Assembly: GCA_012932295.1 (NCBI GenBank) | Contig: JAAONU010000001.1 | Location: 55,153,693 to 55,217,692 of the forward strand | From: Cyclina sinensis | Taxonomy: Eukaryota; Mollusca; Bivalvia; Venerida; Veneridae | DNA: 64,000 nucleotides | Reading direction: 5' to 3' | Shown here: positions 33,780 to 46,549 of the stretch, one piece after another | Layout of the letters: the number at the start of each line of letters is the position of its first letter | Numbering within the stretch: the stretch's first letter is position 1 | Program-made: the position numbers and the translations under genes | The notes under the pieces: model-generated | The model's input: the letters and a program-made list of their open reading frames with translations, nothing else | Databases searched by the model: none | What the model was told of the DNA's origin: nothing

Positions 33780-35780
33780 GATAGTTTCATCAAACAAATT
33801 GATAGCATATGGTCGATTTACCTCAACGAAAAATATCATTTGCTTTTATATATAGGTTCATTAAAATAATTACCACTTAACCTTAGTAAATTTTCCGCTA
33901 TATTATGCCAAACGATTTGTTAACTGTCATGCAGAGTCAGAATGAGTCGCAGACAACGGCAATAATAAACGTAAAACGCCAAATCTGATTAAAATCAGCC
34001 TTCCGAAAGAGAAATTGTTTTGCCAATCCCATAGTCAATACGTATTAGCCACGATCTCAAGAACGCCGGAAAATGAGGCGTTTTTTTCTGCGAATGAGTG
34101 CACTCAAGGACATAAAAGAGAGGAACTTACGGACCTGAAATCAATTAACAAATACTTTACGCTGTCTATAGTATTGCGAAATCGAATTAGACTCCCAGAA
34201 GAAAAAACACTTCCCAGGGGTGATCAGCCATTGTGAGATTTAATTAATTTCGAGCGTTCATTCTTAACATGTCTAAAACGAATAGAACACGTCCCTATTC
34301 TTAAATTAGGAAAGCAGTGCATCTGTAGTGTAAATACAATATATCGCATCACTTCAGGGACTAACCATTTAATCATCTCAATACTAGACATAAATATTTA
34401 AATGTCGGCATAGGTCAGGACATAAAAATATATAAAAAGCTCAACGACGAAAGCACTTGTAATGAATTTAACTTTTCTGTATGTCAGGGAGGTTCTTAAT
34501 TAATGCTCTTTATGATAAAATAAATATTACATTGTTATCGAGGTGTAGAATACTAAAAAATCAAACTAAGATATGTATGATTGAATCAACTGAAAAGAAA
34601 CGTGCAATCACGAGTTGTCGTGACCTGTTTTGCCACCGTGAAAAAACTGTTGTTCGTATTCTTTAAAAAATATGTAAAGACTAGTTAAAAAAGAGATCCA
34701 TTTAATGAATGAAAGAATAAACCTCATGGGATATACTGTTTTTTTAAAAACGAGGTTACTCGGAGTAAAAACCTAGGAAATTGTCTTAAGTCAAAGGTCT
34801 TTTGTCATGAAAACACTTGACAATGACATTAAGAAACCTATTCAGAATGATTGTCTTGATTACCTCTCAGCCCATAGACTCAAAACTAGGTAACCTGACT
34901 GATGTAAAGGAATTTTGTTTCTCTGTATGACAGGTGGTATTATTAATCAGGACTTGGAAACGCAGGTGAGTGATATATAGCAATCATGACCTTCGTGTTA
35001 TTGAATGCACGACTCGAACCATTGAATTTGTAATTCAGTATAAAAGCTAAAAATGCACTCTAATACAAACTGAGCAACTCACTTAGACTAGTATATGACA
35101 GTCCTTCATGATTAGTACACAAACAATTTCTCAACAAAATTCGTCTGCTCTAGTCAATACAATGTTAATCATTTACAAACGAAGTGCTACTTTAGTCCGA
35201 CAAAAATTCAATCAAGATCACAAAGATCAAGTCTGTAACTTCCAGTACATACAATTTCTGACTCGGGCAAAATTAGAGCACCCCTTTTTTCTTTTGTTCT
35301 TTGTCTTCCTGTTTATTATATTGACAGTGCATGCTTTGTATGAACATAATGCTTAAAAGAATATGGCACTTTGCTTAAACGGAACGTTTTGTATTTATTA
35401 AAAGCATCAATGCTGTATAGATACTTGTTGAAAAAAAATCTTAACACACTCATTAATTATTCCTGACATAAATTCACAATTATCATAGAATGTTTTCTCA
35501 ACATTTCGCAAAAACTTTTAAACCTTTATTGGAAATAACTTGCGATAGATAATTAACCTTTGTACATATCGGTAAAGATAACAAAATGTGTGTCTGTAAC
35601 GCTTCATCTGACTTGATAGACGGAGTGGATGTAGTTAAAATACAAACTCCAGGATTCGAGACACTTTTATTCCTCTGAAAACTGTTTGACTTTGGGGGGG
35701 GGGGGTGCCGTTTTAGTTGAGGGGAAATATATGAGCATCGACTAAATTAAAAGAAAAGCATTAGCTCAGAAAGGATCTTG
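33780..35780. other. Unresolved DNA inside the Ty3/gypsy relic
   Basis: The integrase N-terminal and core-proximal part expected here is not recognisable. The sequence is AT-rich with only short chance ORFs and a G-run at 35,694-35,706. It is either decayed beyond recognition or replaced by other DNA. Confidence 0.35.
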
Positions 35781-35789
35781 CTTGGTGAT

Positions 35790-36110
35790 TGGAGTAGTAT
35801 TCTGATATGCTTGCGGAACAATCGTCTGTTATAAACATCAGTACCATCTCTCTCTGAAATGTTTGTACAGTTCATCATCTTTCAAGGTCAATGGATTCCC
35901 ATAAATTCAATAATGCAAGTTGCAGGTTTCTTGTCAATCATATTTTCGCTCTTTTGCTTCTGACCTTCTAGAAGAGCTTATACGAGTGGAGGATTATCAG
36001 GGTCATTCCTTTGAGCTGTTTGCATGGTTTTTGTTTAAACAAAACCAACATCTTCCCTTTTGTTCCTGACTTGTTCATTATGGTGCTTTAGTTCGTTACA
36101 AGTGCTTGGT
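35790..36110 (-). pseudogene. Ty3/gypsy relic, RNase H to integrase linker
   Basis: A minus frame reads RNDPDNPPLVYALLEGQKQK, followed by SENMIDKKPAT. This resembles the linker after RNase H in Ty3/gypsy Pol (Q..DPD..PL...L..G..P......K.PA). It is short and broken, and its position between the RT/RNase H and integrase relics supports the call. Confidence 0.5.
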
Positions 36111-36459
36111 TCGACGGCCGTAACTGGAATTACCTTATTTTAAGGCAATGAACATACTTTTTGTTTTAAGTTTTATTTTTGTTTCCTTTATCAGTGTTAG
36201 TTTGTTTGAGCTTTAACACCTCAGCTCTTCTTCGGCACCTAGGATAGGGGCAACATTTTAGAAGTTCACTTTTATTGATTTGATCACAAGTATAGTCTAT
36301 TTGGTTTTCACGACAAACCATCACAATGTCCCTTTAATTTTCCTGGAATATACTGTATAATGAAGTCGAAAAGTGCTAAAATCTAGATTTATCTTGCAGT
36401 TTTCCAATTTAGTTGCTGTAGACTAAAACTCAAGATTGGTACTTTATGATTGCTTCTTA

Positions 36460-38090
36460 CTACAAATCTTCTACTAAGGAGATATTACCTGAAATGCTGA
36501 TAAGAAATACCACTGCTAAAAGTTCTTGTTTTATTACACAATAATTCAGCTTTATTCATGACTCTGCTTGCATATGAAATCACGCGCTCACGACCCTCTT
36601 GATCTTGATGAATGTCCCAAGTCCAAAGGAAGATGCGTCCAGATCTAAATAAAAGGTACTGCCGTTGTTCAATAGATAGGATATTGTTTGTGGACTCGTC
36701 AGAATCTGCTTCACTTGATAAAAATGCCTCTTCACACGCTGAATTTCAAGCATAGACCATTTCTTTTCTTGTGAGGTCTACTGATGGTCGGACAATTTTC
36801 GCAAAGTGTTTTACAAAACGACGGTAGGAGGAACCAGTGATCACAAATTGGTTAACATTCTGGGGACTTGACCATTGGACTATTTTCGCAATATTTGTCG
36901 GATCTCACATCTTTACCAGACAGCACATGCCCTAAATATAAAACTTCAGCTGCAGACACAATTATCTCTTAAATGTATACCAGGCATGCCACCTACTGCA
37001 GCCCTTGGAGAGCTACTTCCACTGTATTTTTGAAGGTACTCTCATAGTTTGAATGACCAAAAGGCATACGAGTCATTTCAAATTGCCCATGCTTACAGAC
37101 AAAATAACTCTTCGGAATGTCGTCTTTTCTTTAATGGTATTTTGAAATGATCACACGTCAGGTCGAAACTATCAAATAGGCTCTAACCTGAGATTGCATC
37201 GAGACAGTCTTGGATTCTTGGTAATGGAAAGCCATTAGAAGATCTTAAATTGCTTGTCTCTCTTCGCATGCAAAGGCAAGGGGACACGTTTTGGTCGCCC
37301 TCTTACGGGTTTTGCATCATCTGTGTCAATTTCATAATCATTTAAGTGAGTAAGTATAATATCCCATTCATCTTTCGAAAACGTATCGCTATATTTAACA
37401 AATAATCCTTCACCAAGTTGTGTTTCTGATTCAGATCAAGCTTCAATGACCTGGTAAACAAGGCTCTCAAATAATCTGGTGTTTTGTTTTTAGTCGATGC
37501 TTGAAAAGGTAACATTTGCCTGTTTTGGTATATTGCCTACCCTCCTGATATTATTGATATTTGTCGGTTCTTTAGGATATTTTTTATCAGCTATAATGTT
37601 CAGTACCAAGTCTGCCTTTTCAGCCTTACCTACTTAGCATCTGTTCTCAGTTTAATTGAAGAACTCTACCTTTGTATGTTGTTACTCTGTTGATGTCTAC
37701 AAGTGAAGCTGCCATTATAAGTTGGTATTTGCTAGTAAAATTTTCCAACGTTTAAACAAAGTATTTAACTTGGATGTCGAAATCATTTGCTTCTAGCCAA
37801 TTAACAAAGAAATCAACCAACCTATCCGTTTCCATTGTACTTCAATATCCTCTGCTACTGACACTCACTTTGATCTACCACCTTTGCTAATGTGTAAACA
37901 CTATCAAGAAAAATCACATTCCTACTTTAGAGTAAGTCTGCTGGCCCTCTACCTTGACCATCCAGTATATCATATCCTAGCAATACATAATCTTCATGGT
38001 TTACAATAGCTTCGGTCTCAAATGACTCTGTCTTCTTGGAGAACAAAACCTTTCAAAACTCTTGAATTGGTGTTTCCCTGGTAAGCACGT
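36460..38090 (-). pseudogene. Ty3/gypsy protease, reverse transcriptase and RNase H relic
   Basis: On the minus strand, in order: protease-end text VLLGYDILDG (near 37.97 kb); RT text CKHGQFEMTRMPFGHSN and TFKNTVEVALQGLQ (near 37.0-37.1 kb), which is the conserved fingers/palm region before the YVDD box; AEVLYLGHVLSGKDV (near 36.9 kb); then RNase H-like FICKQSHE and surrounding text (near 36.55 kb). The YVDD-like box reads VYI followed by a broken frame. Stops and shifts throughout mean no product. It is a relic of a Metaviridae-type LTR retrotransposon; no LTRs were found. Confidence 0.7.
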
Positions 38091-38224
38091 AGAATCCTTC
38101 ACCCGGTAAGCATAAAGAATCTTTCAGATCTGGTTTCCTTTCCTTTTGTATACCTGCCAATCTTCGGTTCCAGTAAACGGTAAAAAATCTCACCGGACTG
38201 GTACTGTATCATTTGGAATTCGGA

Positions 38225-38395
38225 GTCTTTTTTAACAGTTGTAAGTTGCCTCTGCCCATTGCTGCAGTGTACATGTCTTACGAACATGAATGTCCGTATA
38301 AGAAAGATGCAATGCAACTCAGGGCGGGATTCGAACTCCGATCTTAGCAAATCGAAGACCAATGCTCTAACCACTGAGCCAAAGAATTGTTTCAG
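38225..38395 (-). repeat. tRNA-derived SINE, family shared with 59.3 kb (copy 1)
   Basis: The minus strand starts near 38,395 with CTTTGGCTCAGTGGTTAGAG (A box), then a B box AGTTCGAATCCCGCC. About 50 bp later comes a core sharing GCATTGCAT and CGTAAGA with the 59.3-kb copy. The anticodon region does not fold well. A 91-codon minus ORF over it is a shadow. Confidence 0.65.
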
Positions 38396-38439
38396 ATATT
38401 GACGATATTATTAAAGTTTTAACATGTAGCGACACTTTT

Positions 38440-39010
38440 TAAAGACGTCGGAGTAAACCTTTTAGGTCTTTTGATGTTCGCTGATGGCATAGGGTTAACT
38501 TCAGACACTATTGCTGGTCTACAATCTCAGTTAAATTTTTTTACATCAGTATTGTCTAGAATGGGAACTAAATGTTATTGTAGATAAGACCAAAGTTTTT
38601 GTTTTCAAAAATGGTGGTTGTTTGTCTAAACGAAAAAAATGATTTTATGATGGCCAACTAATTGAAACTATAAATGCTTTTACGTATGTTGGTCTAAATT
38701 TCACATGCACATTATCTTTGTTCCGAATTGCTGAACATATGGCTGTAGAAGCCAAAAAGGTGCTTATAATGCTTTTGAATAATATGTCTGATCTTTTACC
38801 AATGTCACATGTATCATACTTTAAAATTATTGATGAAGAGGTTTGTCCAGTTTTGTTATTAGTAGGTGATAGTAAGTTCAATAGGAAAGTAAATGTATGC
38901 CTGAAACTTGGTTTGTCACAGTTGGTCATGCCCGCGTTCAAACAAGTAGAAGTATACTGCTTAGAAAATGTTTGTAGATCGGTCAGTATTCCAAATAACT
39001 TAAGACCGTG
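38440..39010 (+). pseudogene. LINE reverse-transcriptase relic (active-site half)
   Basis: Forward frames give GLLMFADGIGLTSDTIAGLQ then SQLNFF, corresponding to the FADD catalytic box and following helix of non-LTR reverse transcriptase. Here the second Asp of the box is Gly, which would abolish activity. Then come KTKVFVFKNGG, LIETINAFTYVGLNFT, LSLFRIAEHMAVEAKKVLIM and LLPMSHVSYFKIIDEEV, the usual thumb and connection segments of RTE/L1-Tx1-like elements in molluscs. Stops and frameshifts occur between them. A simple AATAAATG-type repeat (39,165-39,200) follows but may be unrelated. Confidence 0.75.
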
Positions 39011-39199
39011 TAAACTTTAGACAAATAAAAGTGATTATGCAAATTTTAATATATTAAATAAATATTTTCAAAATGATGGATGTTTGGAATTACTCTGAAG
39101 ATTACCCAGAATTGCTGTATTCTACGGATAAATAAAGAGCGTGCTTTTTAATATTCAACTGTGTAATAATGAATGAATAAATAAATGAATAAATCAATA

Positions 39200-40120
39200 A
39201 ATTCTAAGAAGTAATATAGATTACATTTGTTTTAGTAAAATCACCGAAGCAATACACGTCATTATTTTATTTTTGGTTAATTACTTTAGGTACTTGGATT
39301 GTCATGCTTTTCTCATGTTTCTTGAACAGGTTTTAATATATCTATTCCTGCTATGGATACACATTTTAAGCTCAAGCTAAAAGGAGTACGAAAACGTGAG
39401 CTTTTAAAAAGAAATCATCAGGATGTGTATATGCAAGATCTGAGACGAGTTTTTCGTTTCATATAAACTTACATACAACGAGGTCAGGAAATGTTATTAA
39501 GCAAGCCTCTGGAGAGAAAATTATTCCTGGACGAGTTGAATAAAAGTATATATGAAATGTTAACGAGTGTCAGATTCTTTTTATCACTTTTTATCACTTA
39601 CTATAAATTGTTCTTACTTTACTTTTAAATTGGACAACTCTGTGATTAAAAATTAAAACATGACTATAAATACGATAAATTTGAAGCAAAAAGTAAATGC
39701 TAATGGCGCCATGCAATATAATATATGTTATGATTATATATCATTACAAACAACATTTGTCATGCGGTAAAGTTTAAATATTATGCGTCTTGCAAGAGTC
39801 GACACCATGTAATTATATTATTCTTACAAATTGGTTCTAAGATATTTTTCATTTAATATTTTATTTTACCAAAAAATAAAAAATAATTAAATGTAATGCT
39901 ACATTGTATAATTCGGTGGCAACTTCTGCAAAGGAAATGTCTGATATATTGGGCCTAAGTAGGACTATATTCAGTTATCTCCAAGACTAGAGCCGTCATC
40001 TTGGATTTTAGACGTCGTGTGGCTCAGTAAGATAGCTTGACACTTACAGGTTTCTTAAACGTGGACGTTGTTTGAAGACAACCTCTCACATTTTGAGTGC
40101 TATGCGAGATAGTTGTGCTG
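39200..40120. other. Non-coding DNA, nothing recognised
   Basis: AT-rich spacer without supported features. Confidence 0.4.
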
Positions 40121-40128
40121 TTGTCCCA

Positions 40129-40300
40129 GTGATCCGGTATGTAAATATTGCATCAAGGTGTGATCCGATATGTAAATATTGCATCAAGGTGTGATCCGAT
40201 ATGTAAATATTGCATCAAGATGTGATCCGATATGTAAATATTGCATCAAGGTGTGATCCGATATGTAAATATTGCATCAAGGTGTGATCCGATATGTAAA
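40129..40300. repeat. 31-bp tandem repeat
   Basis: GATCCG(A/G)TATGTAAATATT recurs at a constant 31-bp spacing from 40,131. There are about 5.5 nearly identical units (one G/A change), indicating recent expansion. Confidence 0.95.
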
Positions 40301-41589
40301 TTCAGTTACTTGGCATCACCCACTGGATGCTATTTTTAGCAGCCGGTTCTTTAAGTAACTACGTCATTTTAAACTATTGATGATACAAAACAAAAACCAA
40401 CTAGAACAATGCTTACGAACCTATGAGTACATTAAGGTCCAGTATCAGAAAGCATGAGTTCCCTTTACTTTTCATGCAATTGACCAGTGAATTGTCGACG
40501 TTGTTTTGCATACCAATGGAATTTTAGCAGCGATCCTACTTTCACTTTACAGTAAACCGAAAATCAAGGTGAAATGAGATACCCTACGGGCGAAAAAATG
40601 ACAGTGTGAATATTCGTTTAGTATTTTGTACACTCTACACATGCCTTTAAAGGGACTGGCCTTCAGATGACAAAAAACGAAAGTTTTCTTGTATTATAAA
40701 TGTCTTGTAATATTTATGACTAATGCTTAAAAAATAACTTACTGACAAAAAATAAGTCAGTTAATCACATTATAAATTGATTTTTTTCCTTTCATAGTGC
40801 TTTTCCGTAACGCGACGGTATAACTATACCGTATAAAATTTAAAGTCAATTACTGTTATTTCACTTGCCACGATAGTGCTGACCTTAACAGCGTTTGAAA
40901 CATTTTGTTAACACGAGGGTCCACAGTTCAAATCAAGCTGAAGAGAATTTATTTTTTTTTGTTCTATTTTGACTTTTATAATCAGTTTAATAGTAAAATA
41001 TATGTAAACTGTTGGACAAACGAGCCATAAAAAGTGCCCAATCGCCTAAGATTAGGCGAGTCCGCTTAGCAAGATGCAGATCAAAGTGAGGTGTAGAAGG
41101 TGAACAACTATAAAATATCAGCCTAAAAAATGGGTTCACCTTCGGAGGCGAAATAGTGAGACTAGCCCTCATAGAGGAAGGTTTTGCCAGCTGTATTATA
41201 TTGGTTAGGCAAAAGTTAATATGATTGTTGCATGTAAGATTACTGACAACCTTTTCATATGCAAATCGTCTATATTTTAAAATATGCCCAGCAAAGCAAG
41301 AAGTCAGTACCCTTGCCTGCTAAAAAAGCTTATTTCTAAGAATACGTTTTAGATGTAATTGCATACACATATTATCCAATATCATAAACTGACTCATTAT
41401 ACTAGTATTTAAAGCAAAGCGGCAAGTCTTTGCTCTGGTTACTTAAGTATTTACTTCTGTTGATAGAATATCTGAACAGTGGGAAAATAACAACGCTACA
41501 GTATTGAGTTATCAAACATTTTGAAACATCGGCTCAAAGTTTATAAAAAAAACACCTTAGGATCTTGGATCACTTAGTATTGGTGTACA

Positions 41590-42420
41590 TGTATTTTTAT
41601 ATTATGTTTGATTAATCCAACCATAAAGATTTGATTTAGAATTGACTTGACCTCATTTCATACAATGCCACAACTTGTATATCGTTTAGAAAATGATTTA
41701 CAGCGGAAAGGGACAACACTTTGAAAATTATTTCTTGCACGGAAAGTTTTCTGTTTATTTCACGTCCTTCTTTGAAAGGAGGGAAAACCTCAATGTGCAG
41801 AAATTCATTGACATGTAAACTAGTTATGACATACTTGTATCTTACCTCTCCAAGAAAATTATAACCAAATTATAACTTTTTCTTCAGTGGTTGCTTCGTT
41901 TTTTATTGTTGTTTTTTGTTGTTGTTTTTACTTTTTTTGGCTTCTAACATCGGTATTTATGACCTTTAGACATAAAAAATATGAAATATCCGTCGAGTTA
42001 AAATAAGGTTTTTGATCTCTTTCCTAAAAAGGAAACACTATTGTCTCATCGATTTTTGATATTTTTGTTTTCGCCTGTTCCTCTTAATTTCCCAGTCTCT
42101 TTCCCAGGAGAAAATAACTACATGTTCTACATAAACAATAATGGTTTATATATGAGTTGCTCTATTTTGCCGTTCGTGATTCCCTTGCAGAATCTTTTCC
42201 TGTCTGTTATTGCATGATGAGTGATTTGAATAACAAAGATTGATTATGTCTTATCATTGAATGCAGTTCAGCGCGCCGTAGAACGCCTCGTTAGCAGTCA
42301 GTTAGAGCAAATATTCGTGATATCTACTGTCAAAACCATTTCTTTTTTTCTTGAAATTATTTTATCCACATTTTCACTATTTTGAAAAGTAATTATTCAA
42401 GGAAAGCTGAAGCACCTACC
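41590..42420. repeat. Triplicated ~830-bp block, copy 1
   Basis: Matches 43,740-44,600 and 58,230-59,010 along its length, for example GGAAAGTTTTCTGTTT, TCATTGACATGTAAACTA and GTAGAACGCCTCGTTAGCA. Conservation is patchy, and the best-kept island is the last of these. Confidence 0.7.
42271..42296. other. Conserved island, copy 1
   Basis: CGTAGAACGCCTCGTTAGCA preceded by ATGCAG. The same island recurs at 44,459-44,483 and 58,854-58,878 with far fewer differences than the surrounding sequence. Confidence 0.6.
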
Positions 42421-42964
42421 TATGGGCATATCAATTTGACATTTCTTTTAGGACAAGGCCTCTTAATATTAACAAAAATTGGCAAATATTAACAAAAAGT
42501 TTGGAATGTTTTCTTCATAAAATAGAAATCTAAAAATGGACAAAAAATTCCACGCAGTGGTTATTTCCAGTTGAGACAGTAATTTTTGGTCATCCGAAAT
42601 TCAGCAACTTTAACAAATACTTATTAATTAGCAGTAATTTACCGTTAAATACACGGTGATCTTGAGCGCATTTCCTTTTTCATGTATTACAGTTATCTAT
42701 TAAAAAGGATCCAAATCAGCTTTACGCAGTTATAACTGTTATTGTAACAGCATGTTTCTTCTGAGTCTTGGAAAGGGGCGCACTAGTGTTATAAAATCGG
42801 ACAGAAATGAAAATCGATTACCGAATCGAATCGCATAAAGGCATTTCGATTTACTATGGGACAATAATCGAAATGTTATAAATATAGAGAAACTTGAATC
42901 ACTTTCAGAAGTGTTGTATGCTTTCATCCTAATGGGACAGTATTATCACAACAAATATTATACT

Positions 42965-43110
42965 AATAGGAAGATGGCAATAGCAGTACGCAGTAGAAGT
43001 TGGCTGTAGAAATTTAATCAAACGTGAAATTGGCAGTAGCAGTAACAGCAGTAGTAAGCAAAACGTGAACTTGTCAGTAGCAGTAACAGCAGTAGCAGTA
43101 GGCTGGATGC
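42965..43110 (-). repeat. 44-bp minisatellite, about 3 diverged units, inverted relative to 61.3 kb
   Basis: CAGTAGCAGTAACAGCAGTA and AAACGTGAA alternate. The reverse complement gives the same unit as the 44-bp array at 61,300-61,590 (TACTGCTGTTACTGCTACTG plus TTCACGTTTT). Confidence 0.8.
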
Positions 43111-44458
43111 ATGGTCAAACGAATTAAATAGTACTGAAACATTTATTTATACAGCTATTTAATGTATTTATAATGTCAAATGCACATCTGTTAAAACAAA
43201 GTCCCACAAAGAGTGACTTCATTTACAACCTGTCAACATCGACTCTCAAAAATGAAAATTTATTGTTCCGACACGGCCGCCAACAATTATTCGTTAAAAA
43301 TCGGTTATCGTTAAATCACTAGGACACACAATTTTGTATCAGTAGGATTTGATGTTTTATGTTTTTCCTAAGCAAAACTGTAGTACTTAAACTTATTTTT
43401 TGATAAACCTATCTAAACTTCTGATTTTCACAATCTGCAGCAATAAAAGCACAGGTCATGACAGCACATACTTTGGTAATTAACCTAAGGAGGCATAACC
43501 GATTCTTGTGAATCGCAAGATATGTAACAGAGTATACATGTACCTTATTTTTCAGATACGTGATTTTGACACAGCATGCATGCCCTTTAAGGCAAACCTT
43601 GAGTTCAAAAGTTGTCTCAACATAACTGATTACACACAGTGCCAAACAAATGCCAATACAAAACATTAAAAGCATGCAGTTTTGGAGTAACAATGTCAAG
43701 AACTTTATAACTTGTGCTTGCTCGTCCTTGCACGCGCTGCCATCTAGTATCAACAGAATTTAAGAAGCTTGGATCAATAAATACTAATGTTCCTGTATGT
43801 TATGGTTGTTTGATCCAAGAATTAAGATTTCATTCAGAATTGACTGGACCTCGCACTGAAAGAGAAGATCACTTCATGCATTTTCACATCTTGCATTTCG
43901 TCTAGAAAATAATTTACAGCGGGAAAGGATAACTGTGTAAACAACTATGTGCATGGAAAGTTTTCTGTTTCTTTCATATCCTTCTTTGAATGGACGGAAA
44001 GCCTCACATGCGTAGAAAGTCATTGACATGTAAACTAATTAGGAAACTATTGTATCTTTCCTCTCCAAGAAAATGTTACATTAAATAAATAACTTTTTTT
44101 ATCAGTGGTTGGATCTAACATTGGTGTTTATGTCGTTAGACATAAAAGTATGAAACATCTGTCAAGTTAAAGTAAGTATTATGGTTTCTCCGGTAGACAG
44201 GCAACGCTGTTATTCCATCGATTTCTGATCTTTTTGTAATCGCACAGTTCTTATAAATTTTCCTGTCTCATTCCCTGGAGAAAATATTTAGAATGATCTA
44301 CATGAACAATAATGGCTAATATATATGCGTTGCTCGATTTTACCATGCATGACTCCCTTTCAGATGTTTCAAAATTTTCCCCGTCTTTAATTGCATCATG
44401 TTGATTAATCTGAGTAACAAAAAATGATTTATGTCTTTTATTTTTAAATGCAGATTAT

Positions 44459-44483
44459 CGCACCGTAGAACGCCTCGTTAGCA
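44459..44483. other. Conserved island, copy 2
   Basis: CACCGTAGAACGCCTCGTTA preceded by ATGCAG; see copy 1 at 42,271. Confidence 0.6.
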
Positions 44484-44612
44484 TGTCAGCGAGAGCAAAA
44501 AAATATGATGTCTCCTGTCTAACCATTTCTTTTGATTCTTAAAATTATTTAACAACATTTTTAACAATTTTGAAAAATAGTTCTTCAAGGAAATTTTCTT
44601 GAAAATGTACGC

Positions 44613-45970
44613 TCGTACTTCGAAACAAGGTGGCTTGAATATGGTTGATATTTGTAGTTATATACATTGTTTAAAGATAAAGTGGTTTAGAAGATATCTT
44701 AGTAATAGCAAAAGTAAATGTTATAAGCTTGTGAACTCATTGTTTAATATTGATAAAGTTTTTAACAGTGGAAAACTGTTTTGTAAATTGATTATTGGTA
44801 AGATAAAAAATGCTTTCTGGATTGATGTTTTGAAAAGCCTATATGGTCTTTGTAGATAAAGTTTGTACTGATAGAATAGAACAAGTGTTACATATGCCAT
44901 TATTTTACAACCATAAATTGTTAGCAGGAAATAGATATCTTTACATTCAAACTTTGTATGATAAAGAAGTCAGATTTGTTAAGGATATTCTTAATCAACA
45001 AAGTGATTTTGTAGACTTATTTTGAACAGGTAACATGCAAAAAAGTTAACTTTTTGCAATATCATAATTTAAAACAAGCTATAAAATTCTACAAGCAAAA
45101 GCATAATATTCCTATTCGTAATGACTTGCTTATTGTTCAGTATCGTATTATTAGCTGTTATGTCAAACATATTTTAATTACAAATAACAATAAGAAATGT
45201 GTTTATAAAACTATAGTTAAAAATACAGATATACCGATAAGCCAAGAAAAATGAAACACATGTTTTAAAGATAATCACATTAATTGGCATTTAATATATA
45301 GTAATGTATTCAACTGTACCAAAGACTCATATATTCAGTGGTTCCAGACAAAAATTATCCATAGAATTTTAGCAACAAACTCACTTTTGTTTAAAATGAA
45401 AATTGTTGATAGTAAAATGTGTACTTTTTGTAAGAGTCAGGAAGAAACACTGTTACATTTATTCTGGGAATGTCAAAAAATTCAACCTCTCTTTCAATAT
45501 CTGAAAGCTAATATAAATAATGTTGATGATTTTTTCTGTTGTAAATCATTTATTTTAGGTTCAGAAACAAATGATTTTCAATATGATATTTTGTTTTTAG
45601 AATTGAAAAGAGAAAAAAATTGCTACCTGCATGTACTGGTTTTAAAAATAGTCTTAAGTTAGCATGGAATATTTACAAAAATACAAATTTAACTGAAGAT
45701 AAAAATGATAGATGGCTAATTGTAAGATCCTTAATTTAATCAACTACACCGGCATAATGAATACAATTTACTCCATCTCATATTAAGTTTAAAATTATTA
45801 TTCTTTTGCGTCATATATTATTATTGTAATTAAACACGATGTGTTATTATTTTTTTTTGTAATCAAGTGATTGATGTATATAATTTTTTATGTAAAACAA
45901 TGGATGTAAGGTATGATGGGGATGACCCCGACCCTCTCATACCTATTACGGGGTAAATAAACAAGTTATA
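44613..45970 (+). pseudogene. 5'-truncated Tx1/L1-like LINE, ORF2 C-terminal part and 3' tail
   Basis: Forward frames, interrupted by stops and shifts, give GGLNMVDICSYIHCLKIKWF (C-terminal domain start), then INWHLIYSNVFNC, WFQTKIIHRILATNSLLFK and finally CTFCKSQEETLLHLFWEC. This last is a zf-RVT type zinc-binding motif (C-x2-C ... H-x4-C) typical of L1/Tx1-like LINE ends. After the coding end (about 45,739) a 3' tail carries a stem-loop (AGGTATGA ... TCATACCT, 45,908-45,945) and A-rich TAAATAAACAAG. The left junction is inferred from comparison with the duplicate at 59.0 kb, which lacks the element. Confidence 0.8.
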
Positions 45971-46281
45971 AAATCTTCCCAGTTAAGGTAAAAGAACATA
46001 TTTACTTGTCGCAGGGTCATAAACAATGTTTTATGTTATATGTTCTTTGTCAGTGTTTGTCTTGTTTTGTACACCGTAGATTATGTTATGTTCATGTCTA
46101 TGTGATGTCTGTTGTATTTGTTATATTTTGCCCTTTTCCTATATTTCATTCATTTATTTATTCATCCATTTATTTAATCCTTCATCCATTTGCCCATTCA
46201 TTTATTAACAAGTATGTACTAACCACTGATACGGGCCTCAATCTATAATTTTATTTCCGCACTAAATACCGTCACGCATTC

Positions 46282-46538
46282 GCACTCATATTGAAGATTT
46301 TCTTGGCGCGAGACAGATTTTCTTGCTCTGATTAAATATTTTCCTGAGAGCGCATTTCTGTATTTTACAGGTAAATATGAATGTCTGTATTGATGTCATA
46401 CTTGTTATTCTTCATTTTGCCATTCATGATTTTGTGTTATTTGTATTATGCACTCATATTGAAGATTTTCTTGGCGCGAGCCAGATTTTCTTGCTCTGAT
46501 TAAATATTTTCCTGAGAGCGCATTTCTGTATTTTACAG
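46282..46538. repeat. 89-bp segment duplicated in tandem (168-bp offset)
   Basis: 46,282-46,370 and 46,450-46,538 are identical except for one A/C change. They start GCACTCATATTGAAGATTTT and end TGTATTTTACAG, with 79 bp between them. The near-identity indicates a recent event. The terminal TTTTACAG followed by GTAAAT in the first copy resembles splice-site text but no exon is evident. Confidence 0.9.
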
Positions 46539-46549
46539 TTGTCCTTTTC

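Larger units (their letters stand above)
41350..44600. repeat. Segmental duplication, right-hand set, copy 1 left part
   Basis: Ordered matches to 57,370-59,010: 41,350-41,540 with 57,370-57,560; 42,560-42,780 with 57,595-57,830; 43,360-43,700 with 57,860-58,220; 43,740-44,600 with 58,230-59,010. Shared landmarks include CTAAGGAGGCATAAC and CATAAACTGACTC. The block 43,740-44,600 also has a second local copy at 41,590-42,420, so that segment exists three times in the window. ORFs across it are not conserved between copies. Confidence 0.7.

Noticed and set aside
43409..43753. 114-codon minus ORF with hydrophobic stretches
   Set aside because: The duplicate at 57.9-58.2 kb breaks the frame with several stops and indels; probably chance.
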